In this document: positions 11,801 through 25,300 of the stretch, piece by piece
Numbering within the stretch: position 1 is the stretch's first letter
Layout of the letters: each line of letters starts with the position of its first letter
Origin: Nymphaea colorata
Lineage: Eukaryota; Streptophyta; Magnoliopsida; Nymphaeales; Nymphaeaceae
Reading direction: 5' to 3'
Assembly: GCF_008831285.2 (NCBI RefSeq)
Contig: NC_045147.1
Location: 186,001-250,000, forward strand
DNA length: 64,000 bases
The notes under the pieces: generated by a model
The model's database searches: none
What the model was told of the DNA's origin: nothing
Seen by the model: only the letters and a program-made list of their open reading frames with translations
Translations under genes and position numbers: made by a program

Positions 11801-12663
11801 TCCATTTCAAGTTCTCATGGCATAAACTCCTGATACTGAAAAGGGAGACATCAATATATAAATTGAAGTATAATAGAGGCGTGACACCAAAATCAGGTTT
11901 AATACCTTTTAGAGATTGGAAGAAGGCTTGGGGCTTTGGTTGGCACCCATATGATAGAATGAGATATTCTTTTTGCTCAACTAAAAAGACAAGAACCACT
12001 TGTAACTTTTTAAATTAACTTGCAAAAGAAAACAACAAACTTGTGGTATGCATATTAAGAATCAACTTTTATGAGGAATTTTATTTCTCATGCACCTGCA
12101 TTTTGGCTGTAATTTGAAGAGTTAACCTGGCTTTTTTAAGTAACAACGGAGCAGATGAAACTTATGTATGTCTTTCAACATTATTCTTCTATTAACATTA
12201 GATAACAAAGGTTACCCTTATTTTCTTTACTATTTAATTGCTACTTTTAAGTACTCGAACTATGGAGAAACGATGATCGTTGGCCAGAACAAGGTCATTA
12301 TCTGCAAAACCAAAACACGAGACCTTTTCAATTTCTTCTTTTTTGATGTCTCATCACTCATGCCGCGCGCATCTTCCAAGGGTCACGTCTCATCTCTTCC
12401 GCGCTTCATTAAATTGAGTTCACAGTTTCCAGTAAATGAAGATTGAGGACGCAGAAAGGGGATGCTTGAAATATGACAATCGAGAACAACAAGAAGGACA
12501 AGAAGAAGAAGCCACATTTTCCTGGTAAGAGTAGATCAGTTCTGGCCCACAGTATAATACCCACCAGTCCATTCAAATTTAATAGGTGGCGAACCAATTC
12601 GTCCCAGTGGACAAGAATGCCATGTCATTTTAAACGTTTTTAAGAGATTTTAATGATTTTAAA

Positions 12664-13045
12664 TTAATTGGTATATATTTGTCGGCACTTAGGACTCCCT
12701 ACAATAGGGTGCTGTACCCATGTCCACGTTGATGTGGCTGTGGGTGCAGCTCCCACACACACCCATGCTATACTTGTCACTTTTCTTCTCAACCTTCTTT
12801 CCCCTCTTCTCTCTCTCTCTCTCTTTTGCTTCTGTTCTATCTTTTCCTCCACTCTCTTTTTTAAGTCCCGGGCATCTCTCTCTCTGGTTCTTTTTTCTAA
12901 AGGACAAACTGTATTTTAATCAATATAAAATTTTAAAGTGAACTAAAATTACCTTTGTATAAACTTTAATTTCCAGCAAAAAATGTGCTGCACTAGTACC
13001 CATATCTGTACTGGCACTCGCACCCTTGTGCCTTACATTTCTCTC
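12664..13045. mobile_element. possible MITE, related in style to 889-1251
   Basis: The left part contains GGTGCTGTACCCATGTCC and the right part, reverse complemented, contains GGTGCGAGTGCCAGTACAG and ATGGGTACTAGTGCAGCAC. These are degenerate inverted GGTGC/GTACCC motifs about 300 bp apart around a pyrimidine-rich, non-coding middle. Ends are uncertain. Confidence 0.3.
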
Positions 13046-13899
13046 ATCATTAAATGTCATTTATAAAAGAGAGGAGAAAGACAAAACAGTTAGGTTTTGA
13101 AAGAAATCAATAACTAATTTTCATGTAACCCCTAAAAAATGTCTCGCAGTTATTTTCTTTCATGAACTAAATTTACAGATGGTTCTGAAATGCATTAAAA
13201 CGTCAGACAAAAACTCAAACGTCCAAATTGGAGGTTATAAACTGAGAAATGTAGAGCCTTTTTTCAAAACCTCACACAATCTGCTTTGCACGTTAATAAT
13301 TAATAATTCTCTTGATTTATCTTGAATCTACGGAATGGTCACTGGGGTAATGGATTGTCGGAATAGTCGGCCGTCAAGATCTAACGTTGATATCTACAAA
13401 CTACACTTTAATTTTAAAAATGTCAATGTGATCATGGACTTTTGGGACACAATATGATGCCATTGGTCAAAAATAACTTCAACAATCTGAAAATCAAGAT
13501 AATTAGAGTTGATCAGAAGATTCTTATTTGGCGAAGAATAAAGCCAGCCTCAAGCCACACCCATCTGAATCTGTACTCGTCCTTGTTCAACTTAAATTTA
13601 AGAAAATTCTCCCTGCAGGACTGCTATATAATGAATTTTGTGGAGGCAATAGAAGGATTTACATCGTTGTGAATAACCCTGTTTCTTATAAACCACAGAT
13701 TCCATATAATTAAAGGAAATACATCTCTCTCTCTCTCTCCATATATACATATACACACACACACACATCCCTGAAATCTGGCGTTTCCATAAATGAGCTC
13801 ATTTTAAATTAATTAGTGTGCAATGTGGGTCTATTTAATTCATTAGCAACAAGCAACCAGGAGTTAGCAGCATGCGGGCAACTAAAGAATAGATGTTGA

Positions 13900-15460
13900 G
13901 AAGATTTTTCCTCCAATTCAAAGAGGTAACATATTAATACTACCAGGATGTTATTGGGAGAATGTTATGAGACCATAGCAGCACTCTCCCTTCTTTAAGC
14001 AGATATTTTCTTCTCAAATGATTGCAAATATGAAGTCTATTATTCTCTTTTGAAGGGGAATCTATCCACTGAATTTCATCTCTACCATCACATAGATTAA
14101 TGGTAGGGAGGTGAAGGTTAGGAAGCTGAAGCCTCCTCCAATTATTGCTCCCCAAAGCCTTGGCCCTCAACTATCCACAAAATAGTTTGCTCTACCTTGG
14201 GAAATCCTATGGCCAGATGCCATGTAGAAGATGTTGTATGACAAAGGTTCTGTCCAAATGCTATCATGTTTACCATTTTTGTTGTCCCAACTAAGGTTGC
14301 CACAAACAATGTGCCAACTCCATAAAATACTCTTCCGTACAAACAAGTCTGTGGACTTTAACTTGCAAGTCCACATACTGTGCATCTTATGCATCTTGAG
14401 ATATTTGTTGACAAGAAACATACTTGCTGTAGAATTTTCCCTCCTCAATCTTAATGCTAAAGAAGTTAGACAGGTTAAATTCAATTCTTTGAGGTCTTTC
14501 AGATTGACACCCTCTTCTAAAGTTGGTCTACAAAGCTTTCACCAAGTTATAAGATGAAATTTATGCTTGCAATCATTATCACCCCCAAAGAAATGTATAT
14601 ATCATATACTCCAGCTTCTTTAAGGTAGTTGCAGCAATAGAAAAAAACACTAGTCCAATATTGGATAACTTACAAGATAGTATGAGGAAACATAATCTTG
14701 CTATATAAGATATGGTCTTTTTTTTTTCAGATAGCCAACCTTCTAGAAATCTTGGAAATATGACCATAGCATAAATCATCATTAAGATTACTGATATAAA
14801 GAGGAAGGCCCATATATGAATTTGGCAAATTGCCTATGGACCAAAGTGGACTTGTGAAGATCTCCTTTCTATCATTAAAATGAAAATGAAAGACTAATGA
14901 TTTACTAGTATTAACTATCAAGCATGTTTTCCTTCTAATTTCCTTCGCAATGTGCATGATCATTATAGTGTTTTTTTATCATCTTTACTAAAAAGAAGGA
15001 TGTTGTCACCAAATAATGGACTCTGTTGGGCCTGAAAACCACTTGGAGCTTTGGGAATCTTGAGTCTTTTCATCTTGATAGCTACTTAAACACGTTTTGT
15101 GAAAATGTCCATAGCCAACATGAAAAGATAAGGGGACAATGGACTCCCTTATCTAAATCCCCTTTTAGGAGCAGAATAATATCCTACACGACCATTTATG
15201 AGGACTGTAGCTTTTAGCAATAAAAATATATGTGATAACTAAATGGACATAATTAGTAGAAAAGCCCAAGTGGACAAGTCTATATAAGAAAGACCAGCTG
15301 ATCTTGTTATAAGCTTTCAAAAGATCCAGTATTGGACACATGCCGGTGTTTACATGTGAAATTCTGAGGTATTGCAAACAATCAATGGGAAAAGAAAAGC
15401 TACTTGCCTCTATCCATAGAAAAATATGGGAAGCATCTTATCGGTACAAGGATCAGTCAT
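13900..15460 (-). pseudogene. LINE (non-LTR retrotransposon) reverse transcriptase remnant
   Basis: Minus-strand frames carry LINE reverse-transcriptase landmarks in order. Near 15300-15330 is LDLLKAYNKISWSFLYR, matching the palm motif with its Asp-containing LDxxKAYD-like core. Near 14800-14850 is GLPLYISN, the conserved GLPL block. Near 14579-14640 is TLKKLEYMIYTFLWG, the thumb/connection segment. At 13940-14170 comes a C-terminal segment resembling the zinc-binding RVT region (reading LLWSHNILPI). Stops and frame changes separate these blocks, and the 5' ORF1/endonuclease part was not found. A dead 5'-truncated copy is the best reading. The LINE assignment rests on family knowledge. Confidence 0.8.
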
Positions 15461-16550
15461 TCCAGACACCCTTATCCTAGGCAAATGATCTAAGGTCTAA
15501 ACTACGTTGTTAAATGTCTGCAATTCCTACATGTTATGATCTAAATCTTGAATAAAACGTGCAATACATAATGCATATGTTCCTATAATTTTGAAATTAG
15601 AATTGATTAGAAAGGCCAACTGACCCTCAGTTTTAGAATACATATGTGTTCTTGGAAAAACCCTTTCATCATCGGGTCATTCTATGCAATCTTAAGACTA
15701 TATGATGCATAAAATGCAAAAGTTATTGTGAAATTGATTTTGCAAAGATACCTGGAAAGTGGAGTTTGGAAGTAAATTTGAAAGAGATTTTGAAAATTTG
15801 TCAAAGATATGATGCTTATTCCTGAAGTATATCTTAAAAGATGCCAAAGATTTTGTCCTTAGTCATGTAAAAGTCACTAGATGATGACATGGATCATGCC
15901 AAATCTACTTACTTCCCAAGGGTATGGTGTGTGTGTGAATAGCATTTGCATTGAACAACTTGTGGTGGGTTGTAAATAACAATTGTGTATGATGCTTGAC
16001 AAACAATTTTTCATAGTTAATCATGAAACATAAACTATATGCAATGTATATTACAATATAGCAAGTAACAAAAAGGAAGAGAAAATGGGCATGTGCTTAA
16101 TGCAGGATCGCTTTAGGACATAGGAAAGTCATAGAGAAGTCTCCCTGCTTTGTGCATGGTTTCCCAATGTGAACCTAAAAAAGTCTATATGTATGCATGA
16201 ATGAGAACATAACATAACATGGAAATGATAACTAGGTGCGCCAAAACATCCAAAATCCCATGGAAATAGATGATATTTTGCTAAACTTCAATGATATGTA
16301 CTATTGAATAATAACATCAACAATTCAAGCTTTGAAACCTGATATGGATGCCTACTAGATTAATGCAACAACACTTGTTATGGATTTAGTAAGACGAAAT
16401 ATAACAATATAGACTCTTGAAAAATTGCTAACAGACCTTAGTGTGGCTTTAGACTTGATGAAAAAACTACTTTCAATGTGGAGGAAGCCTAATCCAATTA
16501 ATACAAATAGAAACATGGTTCAAAATGTAAGAGAAAGTAAACAAGATGGG
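15461..16550. other. non-coding, flank of the LINE
   Basis: AT-rich sequence without domains or a plausible splice-linked frame. It may contain the 5' remainder of the LINE near 15460-15550, but no motif is clear. Confidence 0.4.
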
Positions 16551-16552
16551 CA

Positions 16553-19500
16553 ATGTTGTTCACACCCCTCCTGTCCTTGGGGGTGTCGATTGAGTGCGAA
16601 GCAGCAAAATTTCAAATTGGGTCGTAAGAAAAATTTTAAGAGAAGGATCCACCCGTCGGTACGAGGTTCAACCGTTCTTTTCACTTTTAACATCGGTAAT
16701 TGGACCAAGGATTAAGTATTTTTTGGATCTTATACAAGTCATTTGATGCAATCCTATATGCTTGTACGTAGATGATTGAGATTGAAATTGAAAGTTCATT
16801 TTAAACTTGGTTTTCAATAAATGATTTCTAAGCTTGTTTTAGGTAAATTGAAATGGAATTTGGACAAGTTTTTTTGAAAAATTAACTTGTTTTAGTAAGC
16901 TATTTGAAAATTCAACCTGTTTTTGGGAAATTGGATAAATTCTTTGGATAAATTTGAAAAATTGAACAATGTTTGAATTGCAGACCATTGTTATGCCATT
17001 GGATGACAAGGGTATTGAAAATTGACTTGGATCATGGCTTTGACCCAAGATTTTATAGTTTTGCTTGATAATTTTGGCAATTTTGAATTGGAATATTGGA
17101 TAGGAAATTGAAAATTTGATTGAAAATTTTGAGATTTTGGATAAGGAGATCTAGTTTTTTGTTGTGAACTCAAGATCATTGCATGATTTTGGATTGAAAT
17201 TGAGATAAACTGGTGATCAAGTTTTTTGAAAAATGGCTAAGTTCACTTAGCAAATGTATTGATTTTGGACAAAAGATAGCTAAGTTTTCTTAGCAAATAA
17301 ATTGATTTTGAAATCACTTTTTACTAAATCACATGCTTAGGTTTAAGTGATATAGAGTTGATTTCAAATGAGTTCTCTTTTTAGAGAAGAGTTGAGAGTA
17401 AGTAAAACTTACTCTTTTGATGAAAAGCATATACCAAAATGTTAAAAAATACGTTGTTTTCAAACGTATTTTGGTCAAATTAGGATATGATGCTTGTGTT
17501 TTCTTTTGAATAAGTGAAATTTTCTCATTCTTATTGCAATATGACTTTGTTACTTTTTGTAATCTGAAATATTCTTGAGAATGTGCATGTGTGCAATTTG
17601 TTTGAATTCATGTTGAATGCATGAAAGAAAATGTAAACTATACCAAACATTCATTCTTCCTTCTCACATAATCTCTTAGCATCCATTTAACATAAACATT
17701 CATTTTATAATCCACATATATAAAGATTATTTTTAATTAGAACATAGGACTCTAAGCATGCTTGACATATTATCAAGCACAAGAGTTAGAGAGGCAGTTC
17801 ACAAGCTTGAGACTTGGCATGAAATCATCAAAATGATGAAAATCATGTAAATGATGCTAGAATCAATCTTCAAAATATATGGGGAGATGGGGACTACTTC
17901 CACTTTTGTCTCAAAATAGCCATAAAATCAGGTTTTATATTGATTTACATAGCTGAAAATCAAAAATATTGATTCTAAGGGGGGCTTGTTTCTTAAAAAT
18001 GATGACAAATTATTGAAATTTTGTTTTACTTTCATAAGTTAAGCATTTAAATCAGCAAGAGGGGTGCCTCTTGAGCGCATGGTTCTATTTGTGTTGGGCA
18101 TTAACGTTGGGCATAGTCATGAAGTTTTGGAAACTTTCTTTTCTAAAACCAAATTAGATTTCAGATTTTTTTGTTAAAAGATTCGTCCATTCCTTGGATG
18201 ATTTTTACACATTTGATCTCCTCTTTTGGAACAAATGAATATTAGATTTCGAATATAATTTTGGAGCATTTTGAGATGCTGATTAATCTCATGCAGATCT
18301 AAAAATGTATGAATGAAACCAACAATTCCTAAAAGTGTTCTTAGGGTGTCGGTTTGAATGAAATTAGAACTTTCTTTAGTTCTATAGAAAATAACCAAGT
18401 CATGGCTGAACATTAACTTCACAATAGCTTCAAACTATGAAGTTTTAAGATAAATTTAATGATATCAAGATCTCATTTCAGCAATATACATGCACTTTTA
18501 TGCATGTATTGTTGGAATAGACAAGGTTTCGAGGTTAAATATTGAATAATCTTGTAGTTTTGAATTACGAACACCAAAATTGATTATTTTCTTTTTTTTA
18601 AACCAGTTTGAAAACATGTTCCAACCTGATTTTAGAGAGAAAAAATGAGTTTTAATAAGAGGTTACACATGCATAAATAATATATATATATATACATACA
18701 CACACACACATGTTTTGCCTTTTATACTGAAAAATATGACAAGGGACCTCTTAGCACACAAACAATGATGGTTCATGGCTGGGTTTTTTATGTAGAAAAA
18801 GTAAAAACAAGTTTCTAATCTCCACAACCACCCTTAATCACTTAAATCATGAATGCATGAATCAAAATAAACCAAAATAGAAGAAATTAAGAGAATGCTT
18901 AAGCAAGTTTCTCTATGATTTTTGCCATGTGTGGGTGCATCACATTCATGAGAATGCTTCTATCCCTAATAGACCATTAGATTATATATTATGGCAAATA
19001 AAAATCACTCTCTCACTCTAGAATCCTCTCATGATAGGGAGTTGGAAATGGGTTTAGATAAGCTATTTTTGAAAAGGGTGTGGCCTTGGGGCCCTTTTAG
19101 GAGATAGATCCATGGGTTTTCTTTTTATAAAATCTGATTTATGATTGAAGAATGCATTAAACTGTACATTGGATCGTAGCTCACCCTAGCTGAACATAAT
19201 TCTCATCCATGAATAAGAATTTAAAATGAAACCCTCCCACCAATATTGAACTTGAAAATAAATAGCAAGAAGTGAAAATAAATGAAGAACAAGCTACAAT
19301 CAACCCTACCTTGTGGTCGGTCTTGGTGTTTGGAACTTCTCTTTGCTTGTTCTCTAAATCAAGCAATTTTAAGCATGAATCCAAGCTTAGATTAGCAAAG
19401 CTAGAATAAGATGGACTTCTTGCTGAAAATGGGAGACACATTATTTTCCTTGTACTAGAAACCCTAAGCAAGAGTCCAATGAAGTACCCTAGCTTAGCAA

Positions 19501-21064
19501 ATCTAGAAGCAAGGAAATGGAGGAATGAGAGAGAGAGGGAGAGAGCTTGGATGATGGCAGCTCCTCCTCCCCTTGGCTCCTTCTTCTCTTTTTCTTCTTC
19601 TTCCTCTTGGCTGCAACAAAGGAGAATGGAAAGAGAGAGCACAAGTGTTAGAAAATAAAAATCATCACCCCTTGGGCCTCAAGGGGGGTTTAAATAGATT
19701 TTTTTGTTCTTCTTTTTCTTTTTTCAAAAAAAAAGAAAAAAAAAGTCCCCCTCCTTGGAAAATATTCTTTTTTTGTGGCATCCTTGGGCTGGTCCACCGT
19801 TGTGAGGTCGCATGGACCAACCAAGGGTTGGTCGCTTAGGTAGAAAGATGGTAATCATTGCGTGGGTGATATGGCTGCCACATCACTATGCTAGTTCTCA
19901 ATAAATTTTAATCTTCCTTTATTGCAAGAGTGGTCTCACATAGCCCACATGCATGAGTTAGTTGGGTTTGGGGTGGATCAAGTCCAACGCGACTTTGACG
20001 AAGCCCAATTGGTGATTTTAATTTAAAACTTTGGGTTTCAAACCTAGTTTCAAATTATAATTCAAAATTTGATGAGAAAAGCCTTTGACTTTGACTTCAA
20101 AGACTATCTCTGTTGGGTGTGCTCGAGTTTGTCTTGGGTGTATTAGGCTTTGACCTAGTGACCTAAATTTAAATTGCATTGAATTATAGACTTCCTTACC
20201 TACAAATTCAATGATTCGATTCAATTCGATTTTAAATTCATGGTGTTAAATTGAATTGTAAAGGACATTTTTGTTCAAATTTGATTGAAGATGGGTTTGA
20301 CTTGGTCAAAACCTTGATTGAGATTGTACGATTATATATTTGACTCATATAGCTTATAAGTTCAAATACATAATTGGTTTGCTTAAAACCCTGAAATAAG
20401 ACATTATCTTTTGTGCTTGATTGAGAGGGACAATTTTGTCCTAAAATTGAATTGACTGGACGGTTTCACCATGGTCAATGTTCAATTCATGCTTTGACTT
20501 CGACTAAATTCGACAAAGTTTGATGATTTTGACACTTAGATAACATTGAATTATGTTTTTGCTAAGTTCAATTTGGATTGTGCTTCGACTAAGCATAGCC
20601 AAAGCTATGTAGGGTTTAGTCAAAGACTTTTGGTCCATGACTAGATTAATTGATGGGTTTAGTTTGATTTATCTGGCTAGGTTTGCCGTCACCTTTGGGT
20701 GAGTCTCGACCGTGCAAGCAATGTGTGTGGGGCCCACACATGGGTCGTGTATGACATTTGGATATCTAGTTGGATCCAGTTTTGAATTTGTAGTCCAGAT
20801 TTGGATTTCAAATGGCAATTACAAATGGATTTGGGTTGTAAACCCTAATTTGGATTCAGTATTGTACATTGGAATGAGATTTGGACTAGTAATCATGCAT
20901 TGGGATTTGTACTACGAGTTAAATTCATGATTCGAACCTAAATTGAGTTTGGGTTCAAAATTCAGTTTGACATTGAGAATTTTCATAGTCATTCTTGTGG
21001 AACTCTTTGTAAAATTTTTGGAATTGCCTTCTGCAATTGAATGGAAAAATTTTGGGGTGTTAAC
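16553..21064 (-). mobile_element. long LTR-like block of a gypsy (Tat-type?) retrotransposon
   Basis: Read on the minus strand the block starts near TTAACACCCCAAAATTTT (21064) and ends near GGGGTGTGAACA (16553). The start resembles the TTAACACCCC-type ends of large plant LTRs. Segment 16556-16850 is clearly similar to 31408-31720 and, more weakly, 30486-30830 (shared AAGCAGCAAAATT, GTACGAGGTTCA, CAAGTCATTTGAT), all in the same orientation. It has no coding capacity despite its length; a 153-codon minus frame at 19181-19642 is low-complexity Glu/Lys and Ser/Leu. A 4.5-kb LTR is inference. Confidence 0.45.
17236..17310. repeat. two-copy direct repeat, 43-bp period
   Basis: GCTAAGTTCACTTAGCAAA at 17236 and GCTAAGTTTTCTTAGCAAA at 17279, each followed by an ATTGATTTTG stretch. 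It lies within the LTR-like block. Confidence 0.7.
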
Positions 21065-22144
21065 CAATGCCTAACTTGTTATGAAACAGAATGTAAAACA
21101 TGACGACAACTTAAGATATACAAGAAATGAGCTTAGATCATCATAGAAATTGGTGTCAACCTTTCATGTGCATGAAAAAATGATGCTAAAGCATTGAATT
21201 GGTATTCCTATCCTATATGTGAAATTGGAGGTCAAACCAACTCATTGGAACATGTACTTTCTGCAAATAGAAAGCTGCAAATTATGATCAATTGACTGTG
21301 TTTGGGGTGGTGGTAAACCTATCAAACAAGGTTGGATGGAACTAACATTTGGTGGATACATTGTATATACATTAAGAAAAAGTCCTAAGTATTGGTTTGG
21401 CAAATCTATGCATTGGTTTATAACAGTGACATGTTCAACCTTGGATGGCAAACTAACTTTTTGTTGTAAAAGCTGATCAACCTTAGTCATAATGACTAGT
21501 TTTACTGAAATTGAGTAGGAGACTCTTTTTATAGGAGAGAATCAACCTAAAGTGGCCCATTATGGAAAGTGTTTTTTGGTTGGGAGCTATAACGTTATGA
21601 ACATAGTGCAGAAATATGTATATTGCAGAAAACTAGTTGCATGACATAGATATAACATGGTATGGTTCACACTTCGTAGGGTGTGACTAGCCGAATGACC
21701 TGGGAATAGATTTTGAACACCTTGATGTACTTTGTTCATGCAGAATGAAGGTGCCCAAATAAAGGATCTTGAAAATAAACATTGGTTATGAAATTGAAGA
21801 CCAAAGAGGCCATGAAAAAATTGTAACACATAGGATAATATGTTATGCTTTTAGCATAAGATATGTTCAACAAATTTAGCTCAAGGAGGTGGGAAAAACT
21901 AGACATGTGGGGCAAAGCAGACCATTTTATGATTTTCAAAAATGATTCACAGATTGGGAGAAATAAGTTTCTGAAGTGTAGACAAAAATCTGGAATTTTT
22001 CAAAACATTTTTTTGGGTTTAATTAAACATCTTGAAGTCTTAAAGCTTGGAGACACAATATAACTTAATTTTTAATGCATGATAAACATTGAATCTATGA
22101 TATGCAACTTGTCTAATCTAGAATGAATGAAATAGGATGCAAAC
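21065..22144. other. non-coding spacer between LTR-like block and gypsy element
   Basis: No recognised reverse transcriptase, integrase or host domain in either strand. The frames at 21242-21490 and 21587-21829 (minus) have no motif I know. Confidence 0.4.
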
Positions 22145-22325
22145 TATTAGACCCAACCTCATGAGTCAAGTCTATTTGGGTCGGGCGAGTAGAATAACAA
22201 ACCTACCCTATTACTTCATACTCATATATGTAATGAGGGAGTAATTAATGAATAAATACTCAGTTTTATCACAGAGTCTGGGCTTCTAAGGTGGTGTGTC
22301 AGTAACTTGTTCGCTGGAGCTAACA
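22145..22325 (+). repeat. 5' LTR of gypsy element 1
   Basis: Begins TATTAGACCCAACC and ends GAGCTAACA immediately before a primer-binding-site match. Its beginning is repeated at 26673 (TATTAGACCCTGGCC), and both copies share the downstream blocks ATGAGTC and TCATACTCATA. About 181 bp long, short for gypsy. The copies differ considerably, so insertion is old. Confidence 0.75.
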
Positions 22326-22337
22326 ATGTATCAGAGC
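22326..22337 (+). other. primer binding site, initiator tRNA-Met type
   Basis: ATGTATCAGAGC directly after the LTR. The canonical plant retrotransposon PBS complementary to tRNA-iMet is TGGTATCAGAGC, so 10 of 12 positions match. Confidence 0.75.
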
Positions 22338-22379
22338 TCAGTCATTGGCGGAGAAGATAACCACTAAGGACGCCATAGC

Positions 22380-25300
22380 GGCCATGCACGCCCAAAGCAA
22401 AAGGATGGACGAGGCATTGGATACCTTTGGGGGACGGATGCAGAGTTTCGATCATTAGCTGGATGGATTGGAGGGAATATTAATGACGTTCATAGTAGAG
22501 CAGCAAGCAAAGAACAACATGCTCCGAAAGATCCTGTAGTCAGGTAATCACAAAGACAGATGACCGTCAAAGCAGAGGTCTGGTGGTTCATCATAGGGGT
22601 TTGGAGCAACAACATGGAGGGTGGCAAAAATGGAGTTCTCTCGCTTCACTGGTGAGGATCCAATAAGTTGGGTCTTTTGATTTGAACAGTACTTTGATTG
22701 TCAGTACTTTGATTGTCAGGCAATCGCTGGTGACCAAAGGGTAAATCATGCAGCTGTGCATTTCGAAGGGCCAGCCATTCGCTGGTACCACTAGCTCGTG
22801 GTGAAGTAGGAAAAACCTAGTTGGGAAACCTTGGTGGAAGCCATTGTTGCTCGTTTTGGACTATCAACATATATAGACTACAACGTTGAACTATCTAAAA
22901 TCCAACAAATAGGCATTGTGGTCAAGTGCCAAGAAACCATCGAGAGCCCCAACAACATGATGAGGGACTCGCTGGTTGAGGTAAGAATCAAGGTTCATGC
23001 CTTGCAACCTCGCAGTCTGGTTGAGTGTTTTGAGATGGTACGCATGGTGAAAGAGATACAGAGTCGATTGAGCTCGACACTAAGAGTCTAGAGCAAGAAC
23101 CGTGAGACCTTAAGAGGGATGATCAAGGCAGAGGAAGCAGCGCCTCCAGGTAACAATGCAACGGTACCCATGAATCCATGGAAGTTTGTGAGGTCTTTGA
23201 CGCCCGAGCATATTAAAGATGAATGCATGAAGGGCATCAGCCTTCACTATGACCGACCATGGTCTCCAAGCCACTCCTATCGTAGGGTGCACATGTACCT
23301 CGTTGAAGAGGAGGCAACAGAAGATGAAGAAATCGGACTTCATCTGGATGGAGGGACTGAGCTGCAAAAAACAAGGGAGGACAATGCGTCGAAAATCTCA
23401 TTGCATGCTCTGTCTAGGGATGAAGCTTCCCAACTCATGCATGTTCAAGGTAGGCTGCATGGGAGACCTATGAGTGTGCTGGTAGGCATTCAACCCATAA
23501 TTTTATTTTGGAGAAGGTGACGGGATCCTTAGGCTACAAGGTGGAGTCCAGCCAGATTTTGATATTGTGGTTGGGGATGACAGCACATTGAAATGCCCTG
23601 AATGGTGTAAAGGGGAGGTATTGGAAATACAAGGGCATAAGCTCCCTGTGGAGTTGTGCACACTCGCTATGGTAGTCAGATATTTGGAGTTGGGGTCACT
23701 GACTCACTGGCTATGGAATCTTGGTGAAGTGGTTTGAGATTTTGTAAAAACGCACTTCCAAAGGAATGGTTAGTCTCAATTGACACTAGAAGCATTAATC
23801 AAGTATGAAGCGATTGAGGAATCAGCAATCCAGGTGTTGAAAGGATCAGCGCATCTTTCTAGCTTCTACCCCTAATCCTACAGTAGCTGATTGGCTGAGA
23901 AATGCCCAAGTTTACTGAGATTTTCTTTAGTAGTTGATCTATAAATTCCAACAAGTCTTCATGCAACCTAGCAGATTGCCTCCATAGTGCACGCAAAACC
24001 ACTATGTTCTATTACAATCAGGAGCATATGCTGTTAAGGCTAGACTCTCTTGATGCAGCCAAATGCAGTGGGAGACGTTGGAAAAAATGGTGCAAGATAT
24101 GGTAAGAGGGGATCATCCGACCCAGCCAAAGCCCATTTGCATCTCCAGTGAGGAAGGACGGGAGCTGGTGGTTCTGCGTAGATTATCGCATTCTTAATGC
24201 AATAACAGTACATGATAGATATCTCATATCTAAAATTGATGACTTGTTGGATGAACAGCATGATGCTTCTTACTTTTCTAATTGCATTATGCTTTGGATA
24301 CCATCAAATTTGGGTTGCAACTGTCCCTAAAACTACCTTCCATACCCATGACAATCACTACGAATTTGTAGTGATGCCATTTGGCTTAACAAATGCTCCA
24401 ACAACATTTCAATCCATTATGAAGGACATGTTTAGACCACGATTGCACCAATTCATCCTAGTTTTGTTCGACGACGTTCTTGTCTATAGTAGAAAGGAAC
24501 AAGAGAACTTAGAGCACTTGTGGAGGTGCTATGGAGGCTGCAACAGCACCAGCTCAAGGCTAAATTGTTGAAAAGCCAGTTTGCGACGACAATAGGACAC
24601 ATTATTGGTAGGGGGCAGGTCCAAATGGAGAAAGTGAAGGTCACCGCAGTGAGGAAATGGGAAAGACCAAACTTGGTCAGGGAGCTCAGGCATCTCTAGG
24701 TCCTGCCGGGTACTACTGCAAGTTTGTGAAGAACTATGGCATTTTGGTAGCACCTTTAACATCCTTACAAAGAAAGGACAGTTTCTCATGGAATACGAAG
24801 GTAGAAAAGGTATTTGTTGCATCGAAGGAAGCAGTAACAACAGCCCTGATCTTGCAACTCCCTAACTCCCAGCTTCAATTTGTGGTGGAATCAAACACTT
24901 CTAATATGGGTGTGCTCACTATTCTTAGCCAAGAAGGGCAACCCAGAGGCATATTTCAGCAAGGCTATGGGAGCCACTTTTGGTGCCAAGTCCACTTATG
25001 AACATGAATTAATAGCTATAGTTCTAGCTACTACTAAATAGAAGAATTACCTACTTGGGCGCCAATTCATGCTACTCACGGATCATGATACCATCAAAAT
25101 TCTGTTTGCCACAACAGAATTTAACTCCCACACTACAGAAATAAATTGTCAAGCTTTTAAGATTTGAGTTTGAAGTTCAGTTTCGCAAAGGAAGCGAAAA
25201 TGCAGCAGTCGATGCACTATCAAGGCTTGGGGACAGGTTTGCTCTGCACCCTATCGAGTGTGCAGGTAGCCTTGTGGGACTAGATTCAACAAGCTCACCA

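Larger units (their letters stand above)
7746..13850. other. intergenic with dispersed repeats, no confident gene
   Basis: The longest open frame here, 8350-8859 (169 codons, plus), is AT-rich, low-complexity and runs into a GAGCTCGA-type dispersed repeat. Frames at 9967-10369 have no recognised domain. Small (TA)n and (TG)n tracts lie at 11081-11118 and (CT)n tracts at 12809-12823 and 13724-13738. The stretch 11755-11850 looks faintly tRNA/SINE-like (GGCGCAATGGGC). No host gene can be supported. Confidence 0.5.

Noticed and set aside
19181-19642. 153-codon minus-strand frame
   Set aside because: Low-complexity Glu/Lys and Ser/Leu content inside LTR-like DNA, with no domain.
23110-23520. Two overlapping plus frames in gypsy element 1 as separate genes
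   Set aside because: Both fall between gag and protease of the same retrotransposon; they are parts or shadows of its polyprotein.
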